A DNA stretch of 15,805 nucleotides, taken from positions 1 to 15,805 of the forward strand of contig CALEYZ010000016.1 of assembly GCA_937928195.1 (NCBI GenBank), given 5' to 3'. Source of the DNA: an uncultured Limnohabitans sp. GTDB lineage: Bacteria; Pseudomonadota; Gammaproteobacteria; Burkholderiales; Burkholderiaceae_C. This document shows, one piece after another, positions 7,827 through 14,377 of the stretch (its first letter is position 1; each line of letters starts with the position of its first letter). Position numbers and translations under genes: made by a program. The notes under the pieces were generated by a model that had not been told where the DNA came from, did not search any database, and saw nothing but the letters and a program-made list of their open reading frames with translations.

Positions 7827-8091
7827 ACCGCATTTGCAACAGCCACTCCACAGTGGCACACACCAACACCAAGATACCGTAAGTGGCCATTTTGCCGTCA
7901 TGACCGGTGAGCACCAGACCACCGAACAGAACGCAGACACCTGCCAAGGAATTGAGCAACCAGCGCCACACCCAGTGAATTTGCGCTTGCCGCCTGAATT
8001 GAAAGGAGCCCCAGGCAGTCATGCCCAACGCCAGTGCCCACGCAGGGAGCACAAAATTCATCACATGCCAGAAGACATCGTCCCAATTCAT
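7810..8091 (-). CDS. Small integral membrane protein of unknown function
   Basis: A 93-residue protein that I do not recognise. It starts MNWDDVFWHVMNFVLPAW and shows three likely membrane helices (about residues 9-27, 44-62 and 69-87). Charged, aromatic-rich RRQAQIHWVWR lies between the first two, and the C-terminus RFRPRG is basic. Tryptophan is frequent. The gene has no rivals on its own stretch: the bases between ugpQ and hemA are fully accounted for by this frame, and the composition is plausibly membrane-protein-like, so I treat it as real. It overlaps the 3' end of ugpQ by 17 bases and its start is 39 bases from the divergent hemA start. A weak purine-rich site (GAGAAAG) precedes the ATG. 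The tight placement next to hemA may be positional only. Confidence 0.7.
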   Translation of the reverse strand: MNWDDVFWHVMNFVLPAWALALGMTAWGSFQFRRQAQIHWVWRWLLNSLAGVCVLFGGLVLTGHDGKMATYGILVLVCATVEWLLQMRFRPRG

Positions 8092-8118
8092 TGAATACTT
8101 TCTCTCAACACAAGGTTT

Positions 8119-8124
8119 TATAAT
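8119..8124 (+). promoter_or_regulatory. -10 element of hemA predicting a leaderless transcript
   Basis: A perfect TATAAT ends six bases before the hemA ATG at 8131. Standard spacing puts the transcription start on the A of that ATG. No Shine-Dalgarno lies between the -10 and the ATG (TCGAAC). The -35 is poor: at 15-18 bases spacing only weak hexamers such as TACTTT are seen, and TTGAAT (8091-8096) is 22 bases away. Confidence 0.55.
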
Positions 8125-8130
8125 TCGAAC

Positions 8131-9402
8131 ATGGCAGTTTGGGCATTGGGGTTAAACCACACAACAGCCCCGCTCGATTTGCGCGGGCGGTTTGCGTTTG
8201 CCGTGGACCAATTGCCTCCCACCTTGCATCAGCTTCGAGGCAAGCTGGCCAGCCAGACCCAACAGGCCCCTGAAGCCGCCATTCTCTCAACTTGCAACCG
8301 CACAGAAATTTATTGTGCCGCAGACCAGCTTGCCGTTGAGGATACTTTGAAATGGTTGGCTCAAACCGGTGGTGTTTCAGTCCAAGAACTTCGCAATCAC
8401 ACCTACTTACTTGAAGAAGGCCATGTGGCCCGTCATGCATTCCGCGTGGCCAGCGGCCTTGACTCCATGGTCTTGGGAGAAGCTCAAATTTTGGGCCAGC
8501 TGAAAGATGCGGTCCGCGCTGCCGATGAGGCCGGCGCATTGGGCAGCACCTTGAACCAACTTTTCCAACGCAGTTTTGCGGTGGCCAAAGAAGTTCGTAC
8601 CAGCACCGAAATTGGCGCGCACTCCATCAGCATGTCGGCGGCGGCTGTGCGCTTGGCCAGCCAGCTGTTTGAAGACCTCACTCAAATCAAAGTCCTGTTT
8701 GTAGGCGCAGGTGAAATGATCGAGCTGGTGGTCACCCACTTTGCTGCCAAAAATCCTCGCAGCATGGCCATTGCCAACCGCAGCATGGACCGCGGCGAAA
8801 AGTTGGCCGCTCAATTTGGTGCCGAAGTAATGCGCCTGTCTGAATTGCCAGACCGTTTGCATGAATTTGATGCAGTCATCAGTTGCACAGCCAGTACCCT
8901 GCCCTTGATTGGTTTGGGTGCAGTCGAGCGGGCCCTCAAAAAACGCCGCAACCGACCCATGTTCATGGTCGACTTGGCTGTGCCGCGCGACATCGAACCT
9001 GAAGTCAAATCTTTGGAAGATGTGTACTTGTACACCGTGGACGATTTGGCCAGTGTCATTCAAACCGGCCAAGCTCATCGACAAGCAGCGGTGGCTGAAG
9101 CCGAGGTGATCATTGACGCGGGCGTCCAAAGTTTCATGCACTGGATGGTGCAGCGCGGCAGCGTTCCGTTGATTCAACAATTGAACGCGCAAGCCGAACA
9201 ATGGCGCGAAGCTGAAATGGCGCGGGCTCGCAAACTGTTGGCAAAGGGTGAAGACCCCGAGAAGGTCTTGGAATCTTTTTCGCGCGGCCTCACACAAAAG
9301 ATGTTGCATGGCGCCATGGCGGAATTGCGTGAAGCCGATCCAGAACACATGCCGCATGCAGTTCATGCGGTGCAGCGCATGTTCTTGCGCAAAGAGCGCT
9401 AG
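8131..9402 (+). CDS. hemA: Glutamyl-tRNA reductase HemA
   Basis: Reduces glutamyl-tRNA(Glu) with NADPH to glutamate-1-semialdehyde, the first committed step of C5-pathway tetrapyrrole synthesis in the cytosol. The product has 423 residues, normal for the family. The N-terminal catalytic domain has GLNHTTAPLDLRG and the active-site cysteine C55 in STCNRTEIY. RVASGLDSMVLGEAQILGQ and the NADPH-binding loop GAGEM (192-196) follow. VDLAVPRDIEPEV and a C-terminal helical dimerisation domain (about 320-420) complete the fold. The start MAVWALGLNHTTAP is the usual one for Comamonadaceae, and no upstream in-frame start is available. The downstream prfA and prmC repeat the hemA-prfA-prmC order of E. 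coli. Expression probably starts at the TATAAT just before the ATG. Confidence 0.97.
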   Translation: MAVWALGLNHTTAPLDLRGRFAFAVDQLPPTLHQLRGKLASQTQQAPEAAILSTCNRTEIYCAADQLAVEDTLKWLAQTGGVSVQELRNHTYLLEEGHVARHAFRVASGLDSMVLGEAQILGQLKDAVRAADEAGALGSTLNQLFQRSFAVAKEVRTSTEIGAHSISMSAAAVRLASQLFEDLTQIKVLFVGAGEMIELVVTHFAAKNPRSMAIANRSMDRGEKLAAQFGAEVMRLSELPDRLHEFDAVISCTASTLPLIGLGAVERALKKRRNRPMFMVDLAVPRDIEPEVKSLEDVYLYTVDDLASVIQTGQAHRQAAVAEAEVIIDAGVQSFMHWMVQRGSVPLIQQLNAQAEQWREAEMARARKLLAKGEDPEKVLESFSRGLTQKMLHGAMAELREADPEHMPHAVHAVQRMFLRKER

Positions 9403-9480
9403 CGAAGCCCACACCCCTTCGCCGCATTGAGCCTGCCTCAGTGCTTTGCCTCTGCAGTGCCCTTTGATTTCCATCGTTTC

Positions 9481-10581
9481 ATGAAACCCTTTTTACGTCA
9501 TCAACTCGAGCGTTATGCCCAGCGCCTAGAAGAGCTGGACTTTTTGTTATCGCGTGAAGACATCATGGCGGACATGAACCAGTTCTTGAAGCTCTCACGC
9601 GAACACGCCGAAGTGAGTGCTGTCGCCAAACGCTATGCGCGTTACCAAGAGCGCAGCCACGATTTGGAAGCCGGCCATGCCTTGGCCGCCAGCAGCGTGG
9701 AAGACGCCGACATGAAAGCCATGGCCGATGAAGAAATTCAAAGTGCCGCGCAAGAAATGGCAGAACTTGAAATTGAGCTACAGCGCATGTTGTTGCCCAA
9801 AGACCCTGACGATGCACGCCCAGCCTATTTGGAAATTCGGGCTGGCACAGGCGGCGATGAGTCTGCTTTGTTTGCCGGCGACCTGCTGCGCATGTACACC
9901 AAGTTTTGTGAACGCAAAGGCTGGCGCACCGAGATCATGTCGGAATCACCCAGTGAATTGGGCGGCTACAAAGAGGTGGTCGTGCGCATTGAAGGCGACA
10001 ACGTGTTTGGCACCTTGCGTTTTGAATCCGGTGGTCACCGTGTGCAACGCGTGCCCGCAACTGAAACACAAGGCCGAATCCACACCAGTGCTTGTACAGT
10101 GGCCGTTTTGGCCGAACCCGACGAAGCACAGGCTGTCACCATCAACCCGGCCGACTTGCGCATTGACACCTATCGCGCCAGTGGGGCAGGGGGCCAGCAC
10201 ATCAACAAAACCGATTCTGCCGTGCGCATCACGCACATCCCCACAGGCATCGTGGCTGAGTGTCAAGACGATCGAAGCCAGCACCGCAACAAGGCCAAGG
10301 CCATGCAAGTACTGTCGGCCCGCATTCAAGAAAAAGAGCGCAACGAACGCGCTGCCAAAGATGCGGCCTTGCGCAAAGGTTTGATTGGCAGTGGCGACCG
10401 CTCAGACCGCATTCGCACCTACAACTTCCCGCAAGGCCGCCTCAGCGACCACCGCATCAACCTCACGCTTTACAAGCTGAGCTTTATCATGGAAGGTGAC
10501 TTGGAGGAAGTGACGCAGGCTTTACAACACGCCAGACAAGCCGAGCAATTGGCAGAGTTGGAATCGAGTTTGCCCGCATGA
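9481..10581 (+). CDS. prfA: Peptide chain release factor 1
   Basis: Recognises UAA and UAG stop codons and triggers peptidyl-tRNA hydrolysis on the ribosome. The product has 366 residues with the ATG at 9481, near the usual 360. The catalytic GGQ is at 237-239 within GAGGQHINKTDSAVRI. The codon-reading loop is RVPATETQGRIHTSA; the PAT form distinguishes RF1 from RF2, which has SPF. The N-terminus MKPFLRHQLERYAQRLEELD fits the family. A longer frame from a TTG at 9427 adds 18 residues unlike any RF1 start, so it is rejected. No Shine-Dalgarno is visible before 9481. The last four bases overlap prmC (ATGA), pairing the factor with the enzyme that methylates its GGQ glutamine. The 78-base gap after hemA shows no promoter that I can support. 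Confidence 0.96.
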   Translation: MKPFLRHQLERYAQRLEELDFLLSREDIMADMNQFLKLSREHAEVSAVAKRYARYQERSHDLEAGHALAASSVEDADMKAMADEEIQSAAQEMAELEIELQRMLLPKDPDDARPAYLEIRAGTGGDESALFAGDLLRMYTKFCERKGWRTEIMSESPSELGGYKEVVVRIEGDNVFGTLRFESGGHRVQRVPATETQGRIHTSACTVAVLAEPDEAQAVTINPADLRIDTYRASGAGGQHINKTDSAVRITHIPTGIVAECQDDRSQHRNKAKAMQVLSARIQEKERNERAAKDAALRKGLIGSGDRSDRIRTYNFPQGRLSDHRINLTLYKLSFIMEGDLEEVTQALQHARQAEQLAELESSLPA

Positions 10582-11393
10582 ACGTCTTGCAGTGTTTGAA
10601 GCACGCCCAAGTCTTGGGCCTGCCCCGACTGGAAGCGCAAATATTGCTGTTGCATGCGCTGAGCCGTCCCTTGCATGACCGCGCCTGGTTGCTAGCGCAC
10701 GACACGGACGAGGTGACCCACGCGCAAGTGGCCGCGTTAACCGCCTTTGTCCAACGCAGACTCCAGCAAGAGCCGGTGGCCTACATCGTGGGCCAAAAGG
10801 AGTTCTTTGGTCTAACCTTGCACATCGACCAGCGCGTCTTAGATCCCAGAGACGACACCGAAATTTTGGTGGAATGGGCACTGGCCTGCAGCACGGCCTT
10901 TGACAGGCCGCGCTTGTTGGATTTGGGAACGGGCAGCGGGGCCATTGCATTGGCCCTCAAGTCACAGCTCACCGCAGCTGAAGTGACCGCAGTCGATGCC
11001 AGTCTTGATGCACTGAGCGTTGCGACGCTCAATGCCAAGCAGCTGTCGCTGGCCGTGACCTTCCTTCAGAGCAATTGGTTGGCGCAAGTCGCGGGTCAGT
11101 TTGAGGTCATTGTGTCCAATCCACCCTACATTGAAGCCCAAGACCCGCACCTGGCCCAACTGACACACGAGCCTTTTGCCGCTTTGGTGAGTGGTGACGA
11201 TGGTCTGGACGACATTCGGAACATCGTTCAAAACGCTCAAATGCACCTGGTCCAAGGGGGTTGGTTACTGATCGAACACGGTTGGCAACAAGCGGCCCAA
11301 GTCAGAGACCTGCTGCAGGCCGCAGGCTACCAACAGGTGCAGTCAAAACGCGATTTGGCAGGCATCGAACGCTGCTCCGGCGGGCAAAAATAA
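10578..11393 (+). CDS. prmC: Release factor glutamine N5-methyltransferase PrmC (HemK)
   Basis: Transfers a methyl group from S-adenosylmethionine to the side-chain amide of the GGQ glutamine in RF1 and RF2, raising termination efficiency. The product has 271 residues, a normal length. The N-terminal helical domain (about 1-85) binds the release factor. The Rossmann-type methyltransferase domain has the SAM loop LLDLGTGSG (G117-G121), an acidic residue in AVDAS, and the amide-binding NPPY at 181-184 (VSNPPYIEAQ). The C-terminus DLAGIERCSGGQ is also typical. The start overlaps the prfA stop by four bases, so the two are translationally coupled. Historically called HemK from its place beside hemA; it has no direct role in haem synthesis. 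Confidence 0.96.
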   Translation: MNVLQCLKHAQVLGLPRLEAQILLLHALSRPLHDRAWLLAHDTDEVTHAQVAALTAFVQRRLQQEPVAYIVGQKEFFGLTLHIDQRVLDPRDDTEILVEWALACSTAFDRPRLLDLGTGSGAIALALKSQLTAAEVTAVDASLDALSVATLNAKQLSLAVTFLQSNWLAQVAGQFEVIVSNPPYIEAQDPHLAQLTHEPFAALVSGDDGLDDIRNIVQNAQMHLVQGGWLLIEHGWQQAAQVRDLLQAAGYQQVQSKRDLAGIERCSGGQK

Positions 11394-11461
11394 GCCTTCG
11401 CCTGCACAAGACTTGGCAACATGAAATAATCCACCCCATTGAAGACATTGGAAAGACAACG

Positions 11462-11465
11462 AGGA
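11462..11465 (+). promoter_or_regulatory. Shine-Dalgarno of grxD
   Basis: AGGA lies five bases before the ATG at 11471 and fixes the start. The same frame is open upstream to 11261, but that stretch is inside prmC and does not encode a glutaredoxin. Confidence 0.75.
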
Positions 11466-11470
11466 CTGCT

Positions 11471-11800
11471 ATGAGCGATACACAAGCCCGCATTGATGAT
11501 TTGGTCAAACACAACGACGTTGTGCTGTTCATGAAAGGCAGCGCCAGCTTCCCCATGTGCGGTTTTTCTGGCCGTGCCATTCAAATTTTGAAAGCTTGCG
11601 GTGTTGACACCAAAACGGTCAAAACCGTTAACGTCTTGGACGACGCAGAAATTCGCCAAGGCATCAAGGAATACAGCAACTGGCCCACCATTCCACAACT
11701 CTATGTCAAAGGCGAGTTCATTGGCGGCTCCGACATCATGATGGAAATGTACGAATCAGGTGAGATGGTGCAAGTGCTGGGCACCACACCCAAGGAATAA
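11471..11800 (+). CDS. grxD: Monothiol glutaredoxin, Grx4 family
   Basis: A cytosolic monothiol glutaredoxin that coordinates a [2Fe-2S] cluster with glutathione and works in Fe-S cluster trafficking. The product has 109 residues, typical of single-domain Grx4. The active site is C30-GFS-33 in FPMCGFSGRAIQIL, preceded by the conserved lysine in FMKGS. WPTIPQLYVKGEFIGGSDI holds the cis-proline of the glutathione site and the GG loop. In most family members the segment before CGFS reads KGTP or KGNP; here it is KGSASFP, a mild variation. It follows prmC by 77 bases with its own ribosome site, and may be transcribed with the hemA group or from an unrecognised promoter. An intrinsic terminator follows 44 bases after its stop. 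Confidence 0.95.
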   Translation: MSDTQARIDDLVKHNDVVLFMKGSASFPMCGFSGRAIQILKACGVDTKTVKTVNVLDDAEIRQGIKEYSNWPTIPQLYVKGEFIGGSDIMMEMYESGEMVQVLGTTPKE

Positions 11801-11814
11801 TCAGACACCGTGAC

Positions 11815-11839
11815 TGCATGCCTCTTTGAGAAGCATGCA
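11815..11839. repeat. Inverted repeat after grxD
   Basis: TGCATGC (11815-11821) pairs perfectly with GCATGCA (11833-11839). Inside, after one C-A mismatch, TCT (11823-11825) pairs with AGA (11829-11831). No T-run follows on either strand, so it is not an intrinsic terminator alone. It may act as a 3'-end stem for the minus-strand transglycosylase mRNA, whose stop is at 11850, or support the terminator next to it. Confidence 0.4.
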
Positions 11840-11844
11840 CAACC

Positions 11845-11878
11845 TGGCTTCAGTCAACCGATTGAAGCCATTTTTTTT
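11845..11878 (+). terminator. Rho-independent terminator of the hemA-prfA-prmC-grxD group
   Basis: TGGCTTCA (11845-11852) pairs with TGAAGCCA (11863-11870). Three further pairs, one of them G-U, close a four-base AACC loop, and eight consecutive T follow (11871-11878). It lies 44 bases after the grxD stop and overlaps the last codons of the convergent transglycosylase gene. It is oriented for the plus strand only: on the minus strand the stem is followed by GGTTGTGC, not a T-run. Confidence 0.9.
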
Positions 11879-12509
11879 GCGCGACCATCACCGCTTGCGG
11901 ATAGGCGGCCTGACCGCGACTGCCGTTGTATCGGCCCAAGGCTAAATGCAAATTGCCGCTTTCACGTTCCAACATATAGCGCAAGATGACACAACCAAAG
12001 CGAAGTTGAGTTTGTGTGTGAAACAGCGCACTCTCGTTGCCGTCGCCGATGCTGCGTGTCCAAAATGGCATCACCTGCATGTACCCGCGCGCACCGGCGC
12101 TAGAGATGGCATATTTGCGGAAGCCGCTTTCCACCTCAATGAGGCCTAACACCAAAGACAAAGACAAGCCTGCACGCCGAGCCTCGTACCAGAGGGTGTG
12201 CAAAAACTCTTGCCGATCGTCTGGATGGTTCATCCATTGCCGCAAACGCTGTGACGCGAACCGCAGCCAATCATTGAATTGATGCTTGTCTTGGGCTGTT
12301 GGCAACACGGGCACTGGCGGGCCACTTTGCATGACCGCCTGGCTAAGTGCCGTTCGAACCGAATCAGACAGCGCTTCTTCGGCTTGATTGCCTGCGTAAG
12401 CGGGCTGTTGCATCCAGAGCAGCCCTCCAAGCGACTGAATGGCAACGCCCGAAAAAGCAAGGCCACCTGACGTCGTTTGGCACAAAAATTTGCGTCTTGG
12501 CAAATTCAT
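11850..12509 (-). CDS. Exported lytic transglycosylase, Slt-type catalytic domain
   Basis: A small periplasmic peptidoglycan hydrolase predicted to cleave the MurNAc-GlcNAc bond and form 1,6-anhydro-MurNAc ends. With the ATG at 12509 the product has 219 residues. The N-terminus MNLPRRKFL has an arginine pair before a hydrophobic stretch (17-31) and AYA (37-39), resembling a Tat-type signal with cleavage after residue 39. The catalytic glutamate is E127 in GLIEVESGF. SSAGARGYMQVMPFW and LGRYNGSRG (191-199) are the usual Slt-fold motifs, though GYMQ replaces the commoner GLMQ. A frame extension to 12608 overlaps proS and lacks a signal at its start, so it is rejected. It starts 31 bases after the proS stop, so the two are probably co-transcribed. 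The plus-strand terminator of grxD overlaps its 3' end. Confidence 0.88.
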   Translation of the reverse strand: MNLPRRKFLCQTTSGGLAFSGVAIQSLGGLLWMQQPAYAGNQAEEALSDSVRTALSQAVMQSGPPVPVLPTAQDKHQFNDWLRFASQRLRQWMNHPDDRQEFLHTLWYEARRAGLSLSLVLGLIEVESGFRKYAISSAGARGYMQVMPFWTRSIGDGNESALFHTQTQLRFGCVILRYMLERESGNLHLALGRYNGSRGQAAYPQAVMVAQKKWLQSVD

Positions 12510-12540
12510 GCGCCCTGCTTTCAGATGGCCTGTGCCAATG

Positions 12541-14286
12541 TCACTTGCCGAGTTTGGCCAAGACAAAGGTCGCAATGTCTGCAGGGGCCACTGCGGTGGC
12601 GGCTTCATCGCGGCGATGTTGGTATTCCACTTTGCCCTCTTTCAAGCCACGGTCACCCAAGGTGACCCGGTGAGGCACACCAATCAGCTCCCAATCGGCA
12701 AACATGGCACCTGGACGCTCACCCCGATCGTCCAGCAACACATCGACACCCGCGGCCAACAGGTCGGCATACAGCGCCTCTGAAGCGGCTTTCACATCGG
12801 GGCTGCGGTCCGCACCAATCGGGCAAATGACCACGGTAAATGGTGCAATGGCATCAGGCCAGATGATGCCCTTGGCATCGTGGTTTTGTTCGATGGCCGC
12901 TGCGGGCAAGCGTGTCACGCCAATGCCGTAGCAACCCATTTCCAAAAATTGGGGTTTGCCGTTCTCGTCCAAGAACGTGGCGTTCATGGCTTGGCTGTAC
13001 TTGGTGCCCAAATAGAACACATGACCCACTTCAATGCCGCGCTCAATGGCCAAGACGCCTTTGCCATCGGGCGATGCATCGCCTGCCACCACATTGCGCA
13101 GGTCGGCCACCATCATGGGTTCTGGCAAATCACGGCCCCAGTTCACACCGGTGATGTGATGGTCGGGTTGGTTGGCACCGCAAATCCAATCGGCCATGAC
13201 GGCCACTTCGCGGTCGGCCACCACATTCAAAGGTTTTTTCAAATTCAAAGGGCCCAAGTAGCCTGGCTTGCAACCAAAGTGCTCGTCAATTTCAGCCAAG
13301 GTGGCAAAGCGGAATCCCGCATTCAAACCTGGCAGTTTGCCCACTTTGACTTCGTTCATGTCGTGGTCACCGCGCAGCAACAACAACCAAACTTTGGAAG
13401 CCTTGATGTTGCCTTGCTCGTCGGTTTCGTCCGTGGCCAAGACCAATGACTTGACGGTGGTCGACAAAGGCACGTTCAACAATGCGGCCACATCTTCGCA
13501 AGTGCTCTTGCCGGGCGTGGGTGTGAGGGTTTGAGGTTTAGACGCAGCAGGTCGTGCTTGCGCAGGTGCCAAGGCCTCGGCCTTTTCCATGTTGGCCGCG
13601 TAATCGCTGTTGGGGCAATACACGATGGCGTCTTCGCCGGTTGCCGCAATCACTTGAAACTCTTCGCTCAAATCGCCACCAATGGCACCGCTGTCGGCGG
13701 CCACAGCGCGGTAGCTCAAACCAAAGCGGTCAAAGATTTTGCGATAGGCATCGGCCATGATTTTGTAGCTCTGCTTGGCAGACACTTGGTCGCGATCAAA
13801 GCTGTAGGCATCTTTCATGATGAACTCACGGCCACGCATCAAACCAAAGCGGGGACGGCGCTCGTCACGGAATTTGGTTTGAATTTGGTAGAAGTTCTTG
13901 GGCAATTGCTTATAGCTGCGAAGTTCTTGGCGTGCCACATCGGTGATCACTTCTTCGCTGGTGGGCTGCACCACAAAGTCACGACCATGACGGTCCTTGA
14001 TGCGCAAAAGTTCAGGGCCCATTTTTTCAAAGCGACCGGTTTCTTGCCACAGCTCGGCGGGCTGAACCACCGGCATCGTCATTTCAATGGCGCCAGCGCG
14101 GTTCATTTCTTCGCGCACGATGGCTTCCACTTTGCGGATCACGCGCAAGCCCATGGGCATGTAGTTGTAAATGCCAGCGCCCAGACGTTTGATCATGCCG
14201 GCACGCATCATGAGTTGATGGCTGACCACCTCGGCGTCGGCTGGCGCTTCTTTGAGGGTGGAAATTAAAAATTGACTGGCTTTCAT
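12541..14286 (-). CDS. proS: Prolyl-tRNA synthetase, bacterial type with editing domain
   Basis: Charges tRNA(Pro) with proline in the cytosol and hydrolyses mischarged alanyl-tRNA(Pro). The product has 581 residues, against 572 in E. coli. The start MKASQFLISTLKEAPADAE at 14286 is the standard one; a TTG four codons upstream is less likely. The class II catalytic core has TSEE (109-112), motif 2 FRDERRPRFGLMRGREF (139-155) and motif 3 GCYGIGVTRLPAAAIEQ (451-467). Inserted between motifs 2 and 3 is the YbaK-like editing domain (about 220-400), which contains K279 in STTVKSL, at the same number as the editing lysine I recall for E. coli. The C-terminal anticodon-binding domain starts near VICPIGADRSP. 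It is divergent from rppH and followed closely by the transglycosylase gene. Confidence 0.97.
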   Translation of the reverse strand: MKASQFLISTLKEAPADAEVVSHQLMMRAGMIKRLGAGIYNYMPMGLRVIRKVEAIVREEMNRAGAIEMTMPVVQPAELWQETGRFEKMGPELLRIKDRHGRDFVVQPTSEEVITDVARQELRSYKQLPKNFYQIQTKFRDERRPRFGLMRGREFIMKDAYSFDRDQVSAKQSYKIMADAYRKIFDRFGLSYRAVAADSGAIGGDLSEEFQVIAATGEDAIVYCPNSDYAANMEKAEALAPAQARPAASKPQTLTPTPGKSTCEDVAALLNVPLSTTVKSLVLATDETDEQGNIKASKVWLLLLRGDHDMNEVKVGKLPGLNAGFRFATLAEIDEHFGCKPGYLGPLNLKKPLNVVADREVAVMADWICGANQPDHHITGVNWGRDLPEPMMVADLRNVVAGDASPDGKGVLAIERGIEVGHVFYLGTKYSQAMNATFLDENGKPQFLEMGCYGIGVTRLPAAAIEQNHDAKGIIWPDAIAPFTVVICPIGADRSPDVKAASEALYADLLAAGVDVLLDDRGERPGAMFADWELIGVPHRVTLGDRGLKEGKVEYQHRRDEAATAVAPADIATFVLAKLGK

Positions 14287-14323
14287 GGGCGATTCCAAGT
14301 GTTCTCAGGGTGAGTCCCAATGT

Positions 14324-14343
14324 TGCACGGAGCTGTCCGTGCA
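14324..14343. promoter_or_regulatory. Perfect palindrome in the proS/rppH divergent intergenic region
   Basis: TGCACGGA (14324-14331) and TCCGTGCA (14336-14343) are exact inverted repeats with a four-base GCTG spacer. The element lies 38 bases upstream of the proS ATG and 34 bases upstream of the rppH ATG. It abuts CATAAT (14342-14347), a possible rppH -10, which reads ATTATG on the other strand. It could be an operator for a dimeric regulator or a hairpin in the proS leader. Which one cannot be told from sequence. Confidence 0.5.
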
Positions 14344-14377
14344 TAATGGACACAGTTTAAAAATTTGGGGTTTGATT

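Noticed and set aside
7842..7857. Hairpin GCCACT/AGTGGC with a CCAC loop just after ugpQ, considered as the operon terminator
   Set aside because: Only six base pairs, no T-run on either strand, and it lies within the small membrane protein coding sequence.
9402..9422. Inverted repeat GCGAAG/CTTCGC after hemA, considered as an attenuator before prfA
   Set aside because: Six-base stem with a nine-base loop and no T-run; easily expected by chance.
8407..9474. Minus-strand frame of 355 codons opposite hemA
   Set aside because: A shadow of hemA: cysteine-, histidine- and phenylalanine-rich, no ribosome site, no family resemblance.
11413..11441. TTGGCA considered as the -35 of a separate grxD promoter
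   Set aside because: No acceptable -10 lies at 16-18 bases; AATAAT is only six bases away.
12510..12608. 33-residue N-terminal extension of the transglycosylase
   Set aside because: It overlaps the proS 3' end and places the Tat-like signal internally; the ATG at 12509 is consistent with export.
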